Of a DNA stretch of 41,295 nt, positions 16,949 through 24,698 are shown piece by piece; position 1 is the first letter of the stretch; each line of letters opens with the position of its first letter. The DNA is from Candidatus Accumulibacter appositus (GTDB taxonomy: Bacteria > Pseudomonadota > Gammaproteobacteria > Burkholderiales > Rhodocyclaceae), in the NCBI GenBank assembly GCA_000585055.1, contig JEMX01000081.1, positions 1 to 41,295 on the forward strand, given 5' to 3'. Below the pieces are notes generated by a model, which saw only the letters and a program-made list of their open reading frames with translations, did not search any database and had not been told where the DNA came from. Both the position numbers and the translations under genes were made by a program.

Positions 16949-17362
16949 GCCTCGCCCCAGCCCCTCTGGCGCGCAAGCCGGAAGCCGCACGACAAGCGGA
17001 GGGCGACGGTGATGACTTGCATGGCCTGGGATAGCGTGAGTGTCACGGTCGCTATCGCCGAAAAAAAACGAGAATTCATGGTTTTCTTGTCATCGCTGAC
17101 AGCGCTATTGCGGAAGGCCAAGGCGCCGAAAGATCACCAGCGACGCTGGCCGGCGGCTCCCATGGCTTGCACCTTAGCGCAGATTGTGGACAATGCGAGT
17201 GTCTTGGTCGGCATCGCTCGGCAAGCGTACTATAGACGAGGTGGTAGATCTTGCAGGCAAGACGTGAATCTGGCGGAGTCGAAAGGGACATGCGGGTGCC
17301 GAGGATGAAAATTGCCGAAGACGCCAAAGCCAGCGCCGCACCTGAAATAGGCCAAGACGCGC
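16949..17362. promoter_or_regulatory. Divergent control region with candidate rightward promoter
   Basis: This 414-bp gap separates the leftward mig-14/dnpA pair from the rightward glycosyltransferase genes. The best promoter-like site is TTGGTC (17204-17209), 18 bp, TACTAT (17228-17233), pointing right. No gene is supported in the gap; small open frames lack ribosome sites and family resemblance. Confidence 0.35.
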
Positions 17363-18277
17363 ATGATTGAACGAGTCGAAGCCCTGATCAGCGTCATCAT
17401 TCCGACCTACAACTACGCCCGACTCCTGCCACGCGCTCTGGACTCGGTGCTGTCGCAGCAGAGCGCAGACGTGGAAGTGATTGTGGTCGATGACGGCTCG
17501 ACCGACAACACCGCCGCTGTACTGGCGGACTACGCCGCCCGCCACCCGCAGTTGCGGCTTGTCCGGCAGGCCAATAGAGGGGCCGCGGCCGCGCGCAACG
17601 TGGGCGTCCGAGAGGCACACGGGCCTTATGCACTGCTGCTCGACGCTGATGACGAGTTGCTGCCCGGCGCCGTGACTGCTCTGCGCGCGGTTCTTGCCAA
17701 ACATCCAGCGACGGGCATGATTCTCGGTGGCTATATCTCGGTCTATCCTGATGGCCACGAGCGAACGCGCATGCCGACGAGCGTTCCTGTGGCATCGCCA
17801 GCACAACTGGTAGAGCGCTATCTGCTGGACAAGAGCGTCGGCATATCCCACAGCTGTTCGCTGTTTCGCCGAGACCTGCTCTTGCAGCGGCCCTATCCGG
17901 AAGACCTTCGCGGCGGAGAAGATGTGGCGGTATTTGCCCACCTGTTGGTCAGTGCTCCAGTGGCCGTCAGCAGACAAGCGCTGGCACGTATCTACAAGCA
18001 TGCCGACAGCTTGCGCCACAATCGGGACAATGAAGAAGAACGTGCCCTCGCCATGACCTCAGAAATCTTTGCCGGCCTGCCAGCCGAATGTCAGCCGCTG
18101 CGAGAACGCTATGCCGCACGGCGCTATCTGTCGCTTTTCCGTACTGCGCTGCAGGCCGGCGACCGCGCCAACGCCAGGCGCTTTTTTCGTTGTGCCTGGC
18201 GACTAAGCCCGCGTCAGGCCCTGCGGTGGCGAAATCTTAGCAAGGCTCTGCGTTTGCTCAAGCGGTCACCCGCGTGA
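17363..18277 (+). CDS. Glycosyltransferase family 2
   Basis: This 304-residue GT-A glycosyltransferase has the nucleotide-sugar motif VVDDGSTD (41-48), the metal-binding DAD (94-96) and the GED catalytic motif (E186, D187). The C-terminal 80 residues are Arg- and Ala-rich helices, typical of GT2 proteins acting on LPS or capsule. Sugar donor and acceptor are unknown. It overlaps the next gene (GTGA at 18274-18277), so the two are coupled. It is divergent from mig-14/dnpA, which supports a role in surface polysaccharide. Confidence 0.9.
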   Translation: MIERVEALISVIIPTYNYARLLPRALDSVLSQQSADVEVIVVDDGSTDNTAAVLADYAARHPQLRLVRQANRGAAAARNVGVREAHGPYALLLDADDELLPGAVTALRAVLAKHPATGMILGGYISVYPDGHERTRMPTSVPVASPAQLVERYLLDKSVGISHSCSLFRRDLLLQRPYPEDLRGGEDVAVFAHLLVSAPVAVSRQALARIYKHADSLRHNRDNEEERALAMTSEIFAGLPAECQPLRERYAARRYLSLFRTALQAGDRANARRFFRCAWRLSPRQALRWRNLSKALRLLKRSPA

Positions 18278-19761
18278 AGCCGCTAGTCATGGACAGGACG
18301 TTGATTCCCAAGGCCTGGGGATTCGCCCAGCGGGTTCCGCCCGTCGCCCTGGCCTTCGTGGCGAGCTTGTTACTATCGGCAGTGGCGGTTTCCGGCACCA
18401 TCCTCGTTGGCCGAGACGCAGCACTCTATCTGCACGTCGCCGAACAAGTCCTTGAGCAGGGCCCAGGAGTTGCGAGAACTCTGTTTGACTGGCCCTGGTT
18501 TTCTCTATTGCTGGCCGGAACCAATTGGCTTCTTGGCCTGCCGCTGGAGCAATCGGCCTATCTGTGGTGCGCCTTGTTCATGGCCGGGAGCTGCGCCCTG
18601 CTGGTAGCGATTACCGAGCGAACTTTTTTGGGCAGCGGCTACTGGGCATGCCTGGTAGTCCTCTCAGTGCCGGCGTTCAACCAGTTTCGCTATGACATTC
18701 TCAGGGAATTCGGCTTCTGGTTCTTCTGCATCTTGGCTCTGTGGTTGACGCTCAAGTGGTACGAGCGGGGCGACTGGAAATGGGCCGCGCTACTGCAACT
18801 CGCCATTGTTGCGGGCGCACTGTTCCGCCTTGAAGCAGTTTTTCTGATGCCCGTTCTTGCCTTTTGCCTAGCACCCGAGCTGAAAACCCGCCAAGCCTGG
18901 GCCAGGCTCCTGCAGCTCAGCGTACTGCCGATAGGCTGCCTGCTGGTCATCCTGATCCTGGCCCTGGCTGGCAGCGACGCCCCTACGGCTCGCTTCGCGA
19001 ACTTCTGGTCCTTGCTCAGTCCACAGGGCATACTGACAAGCCTGGACGCCCTGGGCAAGGGCCTTGCCCAGGGGGGGCTTCAAGAGCACGGCCCGGATGA
19101 TGCCAACCGGATCGTATTTCTGGGTTTGTCGGCGCTCATCGTCAGCAAGTTCTTCACCCTTTGCGGCCCTTTCGCAGTGCCGTTTCTCTACCCTGCCAGC
19201 TGGCTCGCCGTGCGCGACTTCTGGCAGCGATTGAGGCCGTTTGCCTGGGCCTGGCTGCTCTATTTCTGCATCCTGGAGCTGTTTTTTCTGCGCTACGGAT
19301 TCCTCAATTCGCGCTACATCAGCTTCCTGAATCTACTTGCCGTGCCGTTACTGACCGCGGCACTGGTAGTGCTTGTCGGACGCTTTCCGCGTTACGCAAA
19401 GTTCTTGCTAGGCCTGGCGCTGCTGGTCATGCTTGCCAACGTAATATCGCTGGGTAGCAAGAAAACTCATTACCGCGAGGCCAGCGCCTGGATCCAGCAC
19501 AACACGCAGCCGTCAGACACCATCTATTATGACGATTCGCGGATCGCCTATTACGCCGGCAGAGGTTACCCGAGGATGTTGCCGCCTCAAGAGCTCCTGA
19601 TGGCTGCCGAACCAGACTATCTGCGGAGTGTTCGCTATTTCGTGATTTCCGCAAAGGAAAACGACCCCTCGCTAGAAAACTGGCTAGCCGGACAGGGGAA
19701 ACGGGTTCTGAGCAGGTTCGCCAATCGAAAAGGCGAGACGATCCTGATTCTTGGCGATTGA
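18274..19761 (+). CDS. Polytopic GT-C-like (ArnT/PMT-type) glycosyltransferase
   Basis: This 495-residue membrane protein has roughly ten hydrophobic segments between residues 20 and 390, followed by a soluble tail. Near the N-terminus GRDAALYLHVAEQ resembles the first periplasmic loop of the glycosyltransferase 39/ArnT superfamily, with its Asp and Tyr. Those enzymes move sugars from undecaprenyl-phosphate carriers at the periplasmic face. The start GTG 18274 overlaps the GT2 stop; ATG 18289 is an alternative. The acceptor is unknown, and lipid A, O-chain or protein are all possible. Confidence 0.8.
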   Translation: MKPLVMDRTLIPKAWGFAQRVPPVALAFVASLLLSAVAVSGTILVGRDAALYLHVAEQVLEQGPGVARTLFDWPWFSLLLAGTNWLLGLPLEQSAYLWCALFMAGSCALLVAITERTFLGSGYWACLVVLSVPAFNQFRYDILREFGFWFFCILALWLTLKWYERGDWKWAALLQLAIVAGALFRLEAVFLMPVLAFCLAPELKTRQAWARLLQLSVLPIGCLLVILILALAGSDAPTARFANFWSLLSPQGILTSLDALGKGLAQGGLQEHGPDDANRIVFLGLSALIVSKFFTLCGPFAVPFLYPASWLAVRDFWQRLRPFAWAWLLYFCILELFFLRYGFLNSRYISFLNLLAVPLLTAALVVLVGRFPRYAKFLLGLALLVMLANVISLGSKKTHYREASAWIQHNTQPSDTIYYDDSRIAYYAGRGYPRMLPPQELLMAAEPDYLRSVRYFVISAKENDPSLENWLAGQGKRVLSRFANRKGETILILGD

Positions 19762-19775
19762 CGCTGCCGATCACT

Positions 19776-19797
19776 GGCGTTGACGAACAACAACGCC
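19776..19797 (+). terminator. Weak hairpin after the GT-C gene
   Basis: GGCGTTG (19776-19782) pairs with CAACGCC (19791-19797), 14 bp after the stop codon. The following bases TGCTTCGTC make a poor T-run. It could serve the convergent pair, but weakly. Confidence 0.3.
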
Positions 19798-19911
19798 TGC
19801 TTCGTCATATTTCGCCAGTAGCAAGGGGCGCGCGGTATCAGTCGCAGCCGGTGCGTCTCGCCGCCCCGCCGTGGCGTAGAACACGGCGCCTCGGCTGACA
19901 GCTGCTGACGC

Positions 19912-21033
19912 TCACGCTGCCGTAATAGCGGCAGCGTCGAGTACGGGGTAGTCGATGTAGCCTTTCGCGCCCCCCTTGTAGACCGTCGTCGAGTTCCAGG
20001 GCGCCAAGGGCGCCCCGATGCGCAAACGCTGGACGAGATCCGGGTTGGCAATGAAGTGCTTGCCGAAGGCGATCAGATCGCCATACCCGGCACGCAACGC
20101 GGCCTCGGCGCGCGCGCGGTCGAAACCTCCGCAAAGAATCATGGTTCCCGGAAAACAGGCCCGGAGGTGCGGCAGCAACTCGCACTGGCGATCGTGCATC
20201 CAGCTCCCTTCCTGGTCATAGACGTGCAGATGCCCGACCCTCAAGAGCTTCAGCCGGGTCGCGAGATAACCATAACTGACCAGGGGATCCGGGTCTGGCT
20301 GCATCTCGTGCGCGGTACCCAGGGGCGAAATACGCACACCGACTCGTGCGCTGCCGATCGCCGCGGCCATGGCTTGAACCGTCTCGAGCAGAAAGCGCCA
20401 GCGATTGGACATCGAACCGCCGTACTCGTCGGCGCGGTCGTTCACGTACGGGCAGCGGAACTGATCGAACAAGTAGCCGTTCGCGGCGTGGATCTCGACG
20501 CCGTCGAAGCCCGCGGCGACAGCATTGTGGGCGGCGCGAACAAAATCGGCGCTGATCAGCCGCACCTCCTCGGTCGTCAGCCCACGCGGCGCCTCGCAAG
20601 GCACCATCACGGGCTCGGCACCGCCGTTGAGGATCGGTACTCGATCACTGTGCAGACCGATTGCGGTCGGCCCCACTGGTGGCGAGCGATCCGCACGCAG
20701 GCTGCTATGGCCGACGCGCCCGACGTGCCAGAGCTGCAGGTAGATGCGGCCACCGGCATGGTGCACCGCTTTGGTGACCTTGCGCCAACCGGCGACCTGC
20801 GCGCCACTGTAGATTCCTGGCGTGCGGGCGCAGCCGCGAGCCTGCGGCGAGACCGGCGTTCCCTCGGCAACGATCAAGCCGGCCGAGGCGCGCTGCGCAT
20901 AGTATCTGGCGGTCATTGCCGGCGGCGCGAGCTGCCAGTCGGTCGCACGATTACGGTTCATTGGCGCCATGACCACGCGGTTCGGCAACAACTGACCACC
21001 GAGCGAATGACGAGAAAACAGTTTCTTAAACAT
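19912..21033 (-). CDS. Old Yellow Enzyme family alkene reductase (NemA-like)
   Basis: This 373-residue FMN-dependent TIM-barrel protein reduces activated alkenes, and in some relatives nitro- or nitrate esters, with NAD(P)H. Seen are RVVMAPMNRNRA (FMN-binding), LQLWHVGR, the substrate-anion pair in EIHAANGYLFDQF (H, N), and GGFDRARAEAAL plus DLIAFGKHFIANPDL for the FMN phosphate. The start at 21033 (MFKKLFSRHSLGG) has a GGAGG 10 nt upstream; the frame is open further back without similarity. It stands alone, convergent with the GT-C gene. No TetR or LysR regulator adjoins it, although OYE genes often have one. Confidence 0.88.
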   Translation of the reverse strand: MFKKLFSRHSLGGQLLPNRVVMAPMNRNRATDWQLAPPAMTARYYAQRASAGLIVAEGTPVSPQARGCARTPGIYSGAQVAGWRKVTKAVHHAGGRIYLQLWHVGRVGHSSLRADRSPPVGPTAIGLHSDRVPILNGGAEPVMVPCEAPRGLTTEEVRLISADFVRAAHNAVAAGFDGVEIHAANGYLFDQFRCPYVNDRADEYGGSMSNRWRFLLETVQAMAAAIGSARVGVRISPLGTAHEMQPDPDPLVSYGYLATRLKLLRVGHLHVYDQEGSWMHDRQCELLPHLRACFPGTMILCGGFDRARAEAALRAGYGDLIAFGKHFIANPDLVQRLRIGAPLAPWNSTTVYKGGAKGYIDYPVLDAAAITAA

Positions 21034-21421
21034 CGTTTGCCTACCTCCCTTGATGGCTGGGCATGTCAGCATCAAAGCAATTTGCGTGCCGCGAACCATC
21101 AGTTTTACTACCAATTATTCAGGATAATGCGCTACCAGAGTGTGGCGTTCGCCGCAGCGAACAACAAAAGGGTTCTCCGGACGGCGGCGCCATCATAAGA
21201 GCTACAAGTTTCGTAGTTGTGGCAGCGGAAAGCGCCGGCCGGAAGGCGATGATCATCCCGCCCCAGAGGCACAGATCGAGGCGCCAAATGCGGGATGCGG
21301 AGATCACGCGCCGCGTTTGAGAGCGCTTTTCGACACGCGAGCACGGAGGAAAGTTTCGTCAAGCCTGAGTACTTCTGACGCGGCTTCCGGTCGCGCTACG
21401 CGGGCGAGGCAGGCTGGCCAG
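21034..21421. other. Non-coding gap upstream of the OYE gene
   Basis: No gene is supported in this 388-bp stretch between two leftward genes. It should carry the OYE promoter (AT-rich near 21105-21130) and the end of the gpsA transcript. A short palindrome GCTGGCCAGC lies right after the gpsA stop, but without a T-run. Confidence 0.4.
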
Positions 21422-22411
21422 CTAGCTCCCCTCGTTCTTCGGGTCACGGTTGAGCAGTCTGTCGACCGCCGATGCGGCCGCTTCATCGCGATAGAGGATG
21501 GCCTCAACCGCCTGCGTGATTGGCATCTCTATCGCCAGTTGGCTCGCCAGGTGAGCCACTTCACGCGTCGTGCTGACACCCTCGGCAACATGGCCAAGGT
21601 CGCGGAGTATCTGCGCCAGGGTCTTGCCGGCCGCCAGTTCCAGACCGACCCGTCGGTTGCGCGACAAATCGCCGGTACAGGTCAGGATCAGATCACCAAT
21701 CCCGGCCAGACCCATGAAAGTCTGCGCCTGTCCGCCGAGAGCCACGCCAAAACGCGCGATTTCCGCGAGTCCGCGCGTAATCAGGGCGGCCCGGGCATTG
21801 AGACCGAGGCCAAGACCGTCGCAGACGCCAGAGGCAATGGCCATAATGTTTTTCACCGCTCCACCGACTTCAACACCGGGCAAATCGTCGTTGGCATAGA
21901 TCCGAAAGCGCGGGCTATGCAGCGCCAAAGCCGTCTGCTGGCCGAAGACAAGGTCGTTGGCAGCCAGGGCTACCGCCGTAGGCAGGCCGCGCACCACCTC
22001 GTCGGCAAAGCTCGGCCCCGACAAAGCTCCGCACAAGCGCTGCGCGCCGAGAACTTCGCTGACGATCTGGTGCGGCAGAAGGGCCGTGTCGGCCTCCAGG
22101 CCCTTGCATGCCCAAATCAGCGGGCTCGCCACAGCGGCATCGCGCAAACGGCAAAGCGTCGGTCGCAAACCAGCGATCGGCGTAGCAATTAACAGCAGAT
22201 CGGCATCACCCACGGCGGTCTCGAAATCCTCGCCGATACACAACGCTTCGGGAAAACGGTGGCCTGGAAGATAGCACGTGTTTTCGCGCCTTGCGCGCAG
22301 CCCGCACCGCACTTCCGGATCGCGCGCCCACAGCGTCACGGAATGCTGATCACTGAAAGCAGCAGCCAAGGCGCTACCCCAAGCGCCGGCGCCCAGTACC
22401 GTCAACTTCAT
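21422..22411 (-). CDS. gpsA: Glycerol-3-phosphate dehydrogenase [NAD(P)+] GpsA
   Basis: This 329-residue enzyme makes sn-glycerol-3-phosphate from dihydroxyacetone phosphate for phospholipid synthesis. The NAD motif [10 protein letters not shown] is at residues 7-16, CKG with K103 is at 102-104, GPSFA is at 132-136, and catalytic K187 lies in [13 protein letters not shown]. Length and motifs are complete. The start is 3 bp after the stop of the SH3-domain gene, the last step of a leftward operon with rhodanese, grxC and secB, an order also seen in E. coli (yibN-grxC-secB-gpsA). Confidence 0.95.
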   Translation of the reverse strand: MKLTVLGAGAWGSALAAAFSDQHSVTLWARDPEVRCGLRARRENTCYLPGHRFPEALCIGEDFETAVGDADLLLIATPIAGLRPTLCRLRDAAVASPLIWACKGLEADTALLPHQIVSEVLGAQRLCGALSGPSFADEVVRGLPTAVALAANDLVFGQQTALALHSPRFRIYANDDLPGVEVGGAVKNIMAIASGVCDGLGLGLNARAALITRGLAEIARFGVALGGQAQTFMGLAGIGDLILTCTGDLSRNRRVGLELAAGKTLAQILRDLGHVAEGVSTTREVAHLASQLAIEMPITQAVEAILYRDEAAASAVDRLLNRDPKNEGS

Positions 22412-22414
22412 GTT

Positions 22415-22852
22415 TCACAGACCCCAGATCTGATCGGCGCGGACGTAACCCGACGCTCCGTCGCGATGGCGCACCTTAACCCAGCCGCTCGCTGCGGCTT
22501 CGAGGTAATCGAGTGCCACGTTCCGTTCGGCTTCGAAGACCAGATCCGCCGATTCGTCGGCGCTTTGCCGAATTTGCGCACGTGGCGCGGTAACCACCAC
22601 CGAATGTCGCATCGCGAGATACTTGCTCTCCAGCCAGGCCATGCCGCCTTCCGAATCGCGGACCTTCGCCCAACCTTCGAGGAGAACGACCAGTTCGACC
22701 GGTGTATCGCGCTTGATGACGAATAGCTTTTTGCCTCTTGGCGACGGTGCGTCGTAGAGCACCGTCGCCGTGGCGACAGTGCGAAATTCGACCGCCAACG
22801 CAGGCAGTACAGCAAGGCCTGCCGCGAGCAACACCGCCAGCGATCGCGTCAT
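22415..22852 (-). CDS. Exported SH3-domain protein
   Basis: This 145-residue protein has a signal peptide (residues 1-20, ending PALA) and two bacterial SH3-like units, about 25-78 (VLYDAPSPRGKK, GWAKVRDSEGGMAWLESKYL) and 84-145 (QIRQSADESADLV, GWVKVRHRDGASGYVRADQIWGL). Such domains usually bind peptidoglycan or peptide ligands in the periplasm. It lies between secB and gpsA, where E. coli has no gene. The start ATG 22852 directly follows the secB region, 39 bp away. Confidence 0.87.
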   Translation of the reverse strand: MTRSLAVLLAAGLAVLPALAVEFRTVATATVLYDAPSPRGKKLFVIKRDTPVELVVLLEGWAKVRDSEGGMAWLESKYLAMRHSVVVTAPRAQIRQSADESADLVFEAERNVALDYLEAAASGWVKVRHRDGASGYVRADQIWGL

Positions 22853-22891
22853 CGATCGACCGGGGTTTCGCTATAGGCGAGCCCTTGTTCC

Positions 22892-23383
22892 TTACTGGAT
22901 GGTCGCGTCGCCAGGTTCCGTCTGAGGCGCATTCTTCGCCGCTTCTTCCTGCTGCTGCTGGAGGCGAGACATGTAAAGCGCTTCGAAATTCACCGGCTGC
23001 AGCATGACCGGCGCAAAACCAGCGCGGGTCACGGCGTCGGAAACGACTTCGCGCGCATAGGGGTAGAGAATGTTGGGGCAGGCAATCGACAGCAAGGGCT
23101 CCATATTTTCGCTCGGCACATTCTGCACACGGAAGATTCCCGCCTGACCAACTTCAACGAGAAAGACAGTCTTCTCTTCAATCTTGGAGGTCACGGTGGC
23201 CGTCAATGCGACTTCAAAGAGGCCTTCGCCGATACCCTGCGCTTTGGTCTGCAGCTGGATGTTGATCGTCGGCGTCTCGCGGTCAAGAAAAATCTGAGGC
23301 GCATTCGGCACTTCAAGCGAGAGATCCTTGACGTAGATCTTCTCGATGGCAAAGACAGGATTCGGGGCTTCTTGTTCGCTCAT
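22892..23383 (-). CDS. secB: Protein-export chaperone SecB
   Basis: This 163-residue chaperone keeps preproteins unfolded and hands them to SecA (encoded at 34682). The family core is clear: IYVKDLSLEVPNAPQIF, FLVEVGQAGIF, and the SecA/substrate-groove segment ACPNILYPYAREVVSD with PVMLQPVNFEALY. The Gln-rich C-terminus is normal. The start ATG 23383 was chosen because it gives MSEQEAPNPVFAIEKIY; the longer open frame upstream is antisense-like noise overlapping grxC. Confidence 0.96.
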   Translation of the reverse strand: MSEQEAPNPVFAIEKIYVKDLSLEVPNAPQIFLDRETPTINIQLQTKAQGIGEGLFEVALTATVTSKIEEKTVFLVEVGQAGIFRVQNVPSENMEPLLSIACPNILYPYAREVVSDAVTRAGFAPVMLQPVNFEALYMSRLQQQQEEAAKNAPQTEPGDATIQ

Positions 23384-23474
23384 GGTGTTTTTCGACCTAT
23401 GGTTGGGGATTGAAAACAGACTGCGGGGAGGTGCTGCGCAATGCCGGGCAGCGCGATTACTCGGTGAACTGCTG

Positions 23475-23750
23475 TCAGAGCGCATCACCCGCCAGCAAGG
23501 GCAGCAACTTGCCCGCTCGATCAAAAGCAAGGAGATCATCGAAGCCGCCGACGTGGGTCTCACCGATATAGATCTGCGGAACGGTACGTCTGGCCGTCCT
23601 GGCAAGCATCTCGGCACGGCGTTCGGGGTCGAGATCGATGCGGATCTTGTCGATCGTGGCGACACCCCGGCTAAGTAGCAGTTGCTCGGCGCGGACGCAG
23701 AAGGGGCAAACGCCCGTCGAGTACATCAGCACCCGCTGCAAGCCGCTCAC
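23475..23750 (-). CDS. grxC: Glutaredoxin GrxC
   Basis: This 91-residue dithiol glutaredoxin has C15-P-F-C18 (family norm CPYC), the cis-proline TVP (56-58) and the glutathione-binding GGFDD (69-72 region). It reduces disulfides and mixed disulfides with glutathione. The start is GTG 23750, which overlaps the rhodanese stop as GTGA; the longer open frame upstream is not family-like. It sits between rhodanese and secB. Confidence 0.93.
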   Translation of the reverse strand: MSGLQRVLMYSTGVCPFCVRAEQLLLSRGVATIDKIRIDLDPERRAEMLARTARRTVPQIYIGETHVGGFDDLLAFDRAGKLLPLLAGDAL

Positions 23751-24166
23751 TTCCGCGAACCCTTTTTCAGCGGCAGGCCGGCATCGATCCACGCGGCAAC
23801 GCCGCCTTCCAGGGAATGCAGCTTGGAAAAGCCGAGCTTGGCCAGCTTGGAGCAGGCAGCCGATGAGCGGGCGCCCGATTGACAGATCAGAATCACCGGC
23901 GTGTCCTTGAATGGCGCCAGTTCGTCGACGCGCTCACCGAGCGATCCGACAGGGATATTGCGCGCGTCTGCCGGGTGCCCGGCAACGTAATCACTTGCTT
24001 CACGGATGTCCAGCAACTGGGCATTCTCGCGGTTGATCAACATCGTTGCCTGGGCGGTCGTCACCGATCGCGAGCCGCCGGGACGATACACCGTTAGGAC
24101 GAGGAGCAGCGCGCCGCTGACCACAGCGACAGCCACCAGAAGAAGGTTCTGCTGTATGAATTCCAA
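23747..24166 (-). CDS. Membrane-anchored rhodanese (YibN-like)
   Basis: This 139-residue protein has one N-terminal membrane segment (about 8-28) and a rhodanese domain with LLDIREASDYVAGHPADARNIP and active cysteine C95 in ICQSGARSS. It probably handles persulfide sulfur at the inner membrane. I chose TTG 24166 as start because it follows CTGGAG by 6 nt and gives the usual (M)EFIQQN N-terminus; the open frame further upstream has no ribosome site. It is coupled to grxC by a GTGA overlap. An upstream gene encodes a BigR/SqrR-like regulator. Confidence 0.9.
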   Translation of the reverse strand: MEFIQQNLLLVAVAVVSGALLLVLTVYRPGGSRSVTTAQATMLINRENAQLLDIREASDYVAGHPADARNIPVGSLGERVDELAPFKDTPVILICQSGARSSAACSKLAKLGFSKLHSLEGGVAAWIDAGLPLKKGSRK

Positions 24167-24209
24167 TCGAAACTCCAGAAATTGACGCGAAAAATAACGA
24201 CCCACGGGA

Positions 24210-24241
24210 GCAGACGCGGAACGCTTCCCGAGCGCGTCTGC
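24210..24241 (-). terminator. Hairpin between the ArsR-type and rhodanese genes
   Basis: GCAGACGCG (24210-24218) pairs with CGCGTCTGC (24233-24241). Read leftward, a T-run appears about 10-15 nt beyond the stem (complement of 24190-24195), so it may be an attenuating hairpin and not a full terminator. Confidence 0.35.
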
Positions 24242-24272
24242 CCGCGAGGACAGGCGCAGCGACAAAGCCCCG

Positions 24273-24581
24273 CTAATCGCCGCAGAACACCTCGCGCATC
24301 ATGCCGATCAACTGCAGCGTGCGAGCGTCGCCAACACGGTAGTAGACCCGGTTGGCATCCTTACGCGCCAACAGAACGCCCTTTTCGCGCAGAATGGCAA
24401 GATGCTGGGAAATGTTGCTCTGCGACGTCCCTACAGCGTCGACGATCTCCTGAACACAGGCATCCTGGTCGCCGATCACACACAGGATCTTGAGACGCAA
24501 GGGATGGGATATCGATTTGAGCGCACGTGCCGCCTGCTCGATATGCTCCTGCTTGTCGATGATGCTGGTCCGGATAGGCAC
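24273..24581 (-). CDS. ArsR-family regulator, BigR/SqrR-like (persulfide sensor candidate)
   Basis: This 102-residue winged-helix repressor has SHPLRLKIL, then a recognition helix around SQSNISQHLAILRE (53-66) and a wing ending NRVYYRV. Cysteines are C34, C42 and C100. C34 (KILC) and C100 (EVFC) are 66 residues apart, the same spacing I recall for C42/C108 of BigR and C41/C107 of SqrR, which form a tetrasulfide bridge with persulfides. C42 is extra. There is no classic ELCV(C/G)D arsenic site. The start is GTG 24581 with a weak ribosome site. It heads the leftward rhodanese/grxC/secB operon and faces a palindromic promoter region. Confidence 0.85.
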   Translation of the reverse strand: MPIRTSIIDKQEHIEQAARALKSISHPLRLKILCVIGDQDACVQEIVDAVGTSQSNISQHLAILREKGVLLARKDANRVYYRVGDARTLQLIGMMREVFCGD

Positions 24582-24607
24582 GTTACGCCAGACTCGCCGT
24601 TTATCAT

Positions 24608-24624
24608 ATAATCGGCGATTATAG
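24608..24624. promoter_or_regulatory. 17-bp palindrome holding two divergent -10 boxes (probable operator)
   Basis: TATAATCGGCGATTATA is a perfect inverted repeat around one central base. Its left arm is a rightward TATAAT (24608-24613) and its right arm is a leftward TATAAT (24619-24624), only 5 bp apart. The leftward one fits the ArsR-type gene (start 24581), the rightward one the envC-like gene. No good -35 hexamer is seen on either side. A dimeric repressor bound here would block both -10 elements. Confidence 0.6.
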
Positions 24625-24698
24625 AACAAAACCGCCCGCCAAGGTGTGCTGCGCACGCTTGCACGTGACTGTAGAATACGCCGCTTGCCGGTCTCGAA

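Noticed and set aside
20056..21198. A long plus-strand open frame opposite the Old Yellow Enzyme gene
   Set aside because: The minus-strand protein has all FMN and substrate motifs; the plus frame has none.
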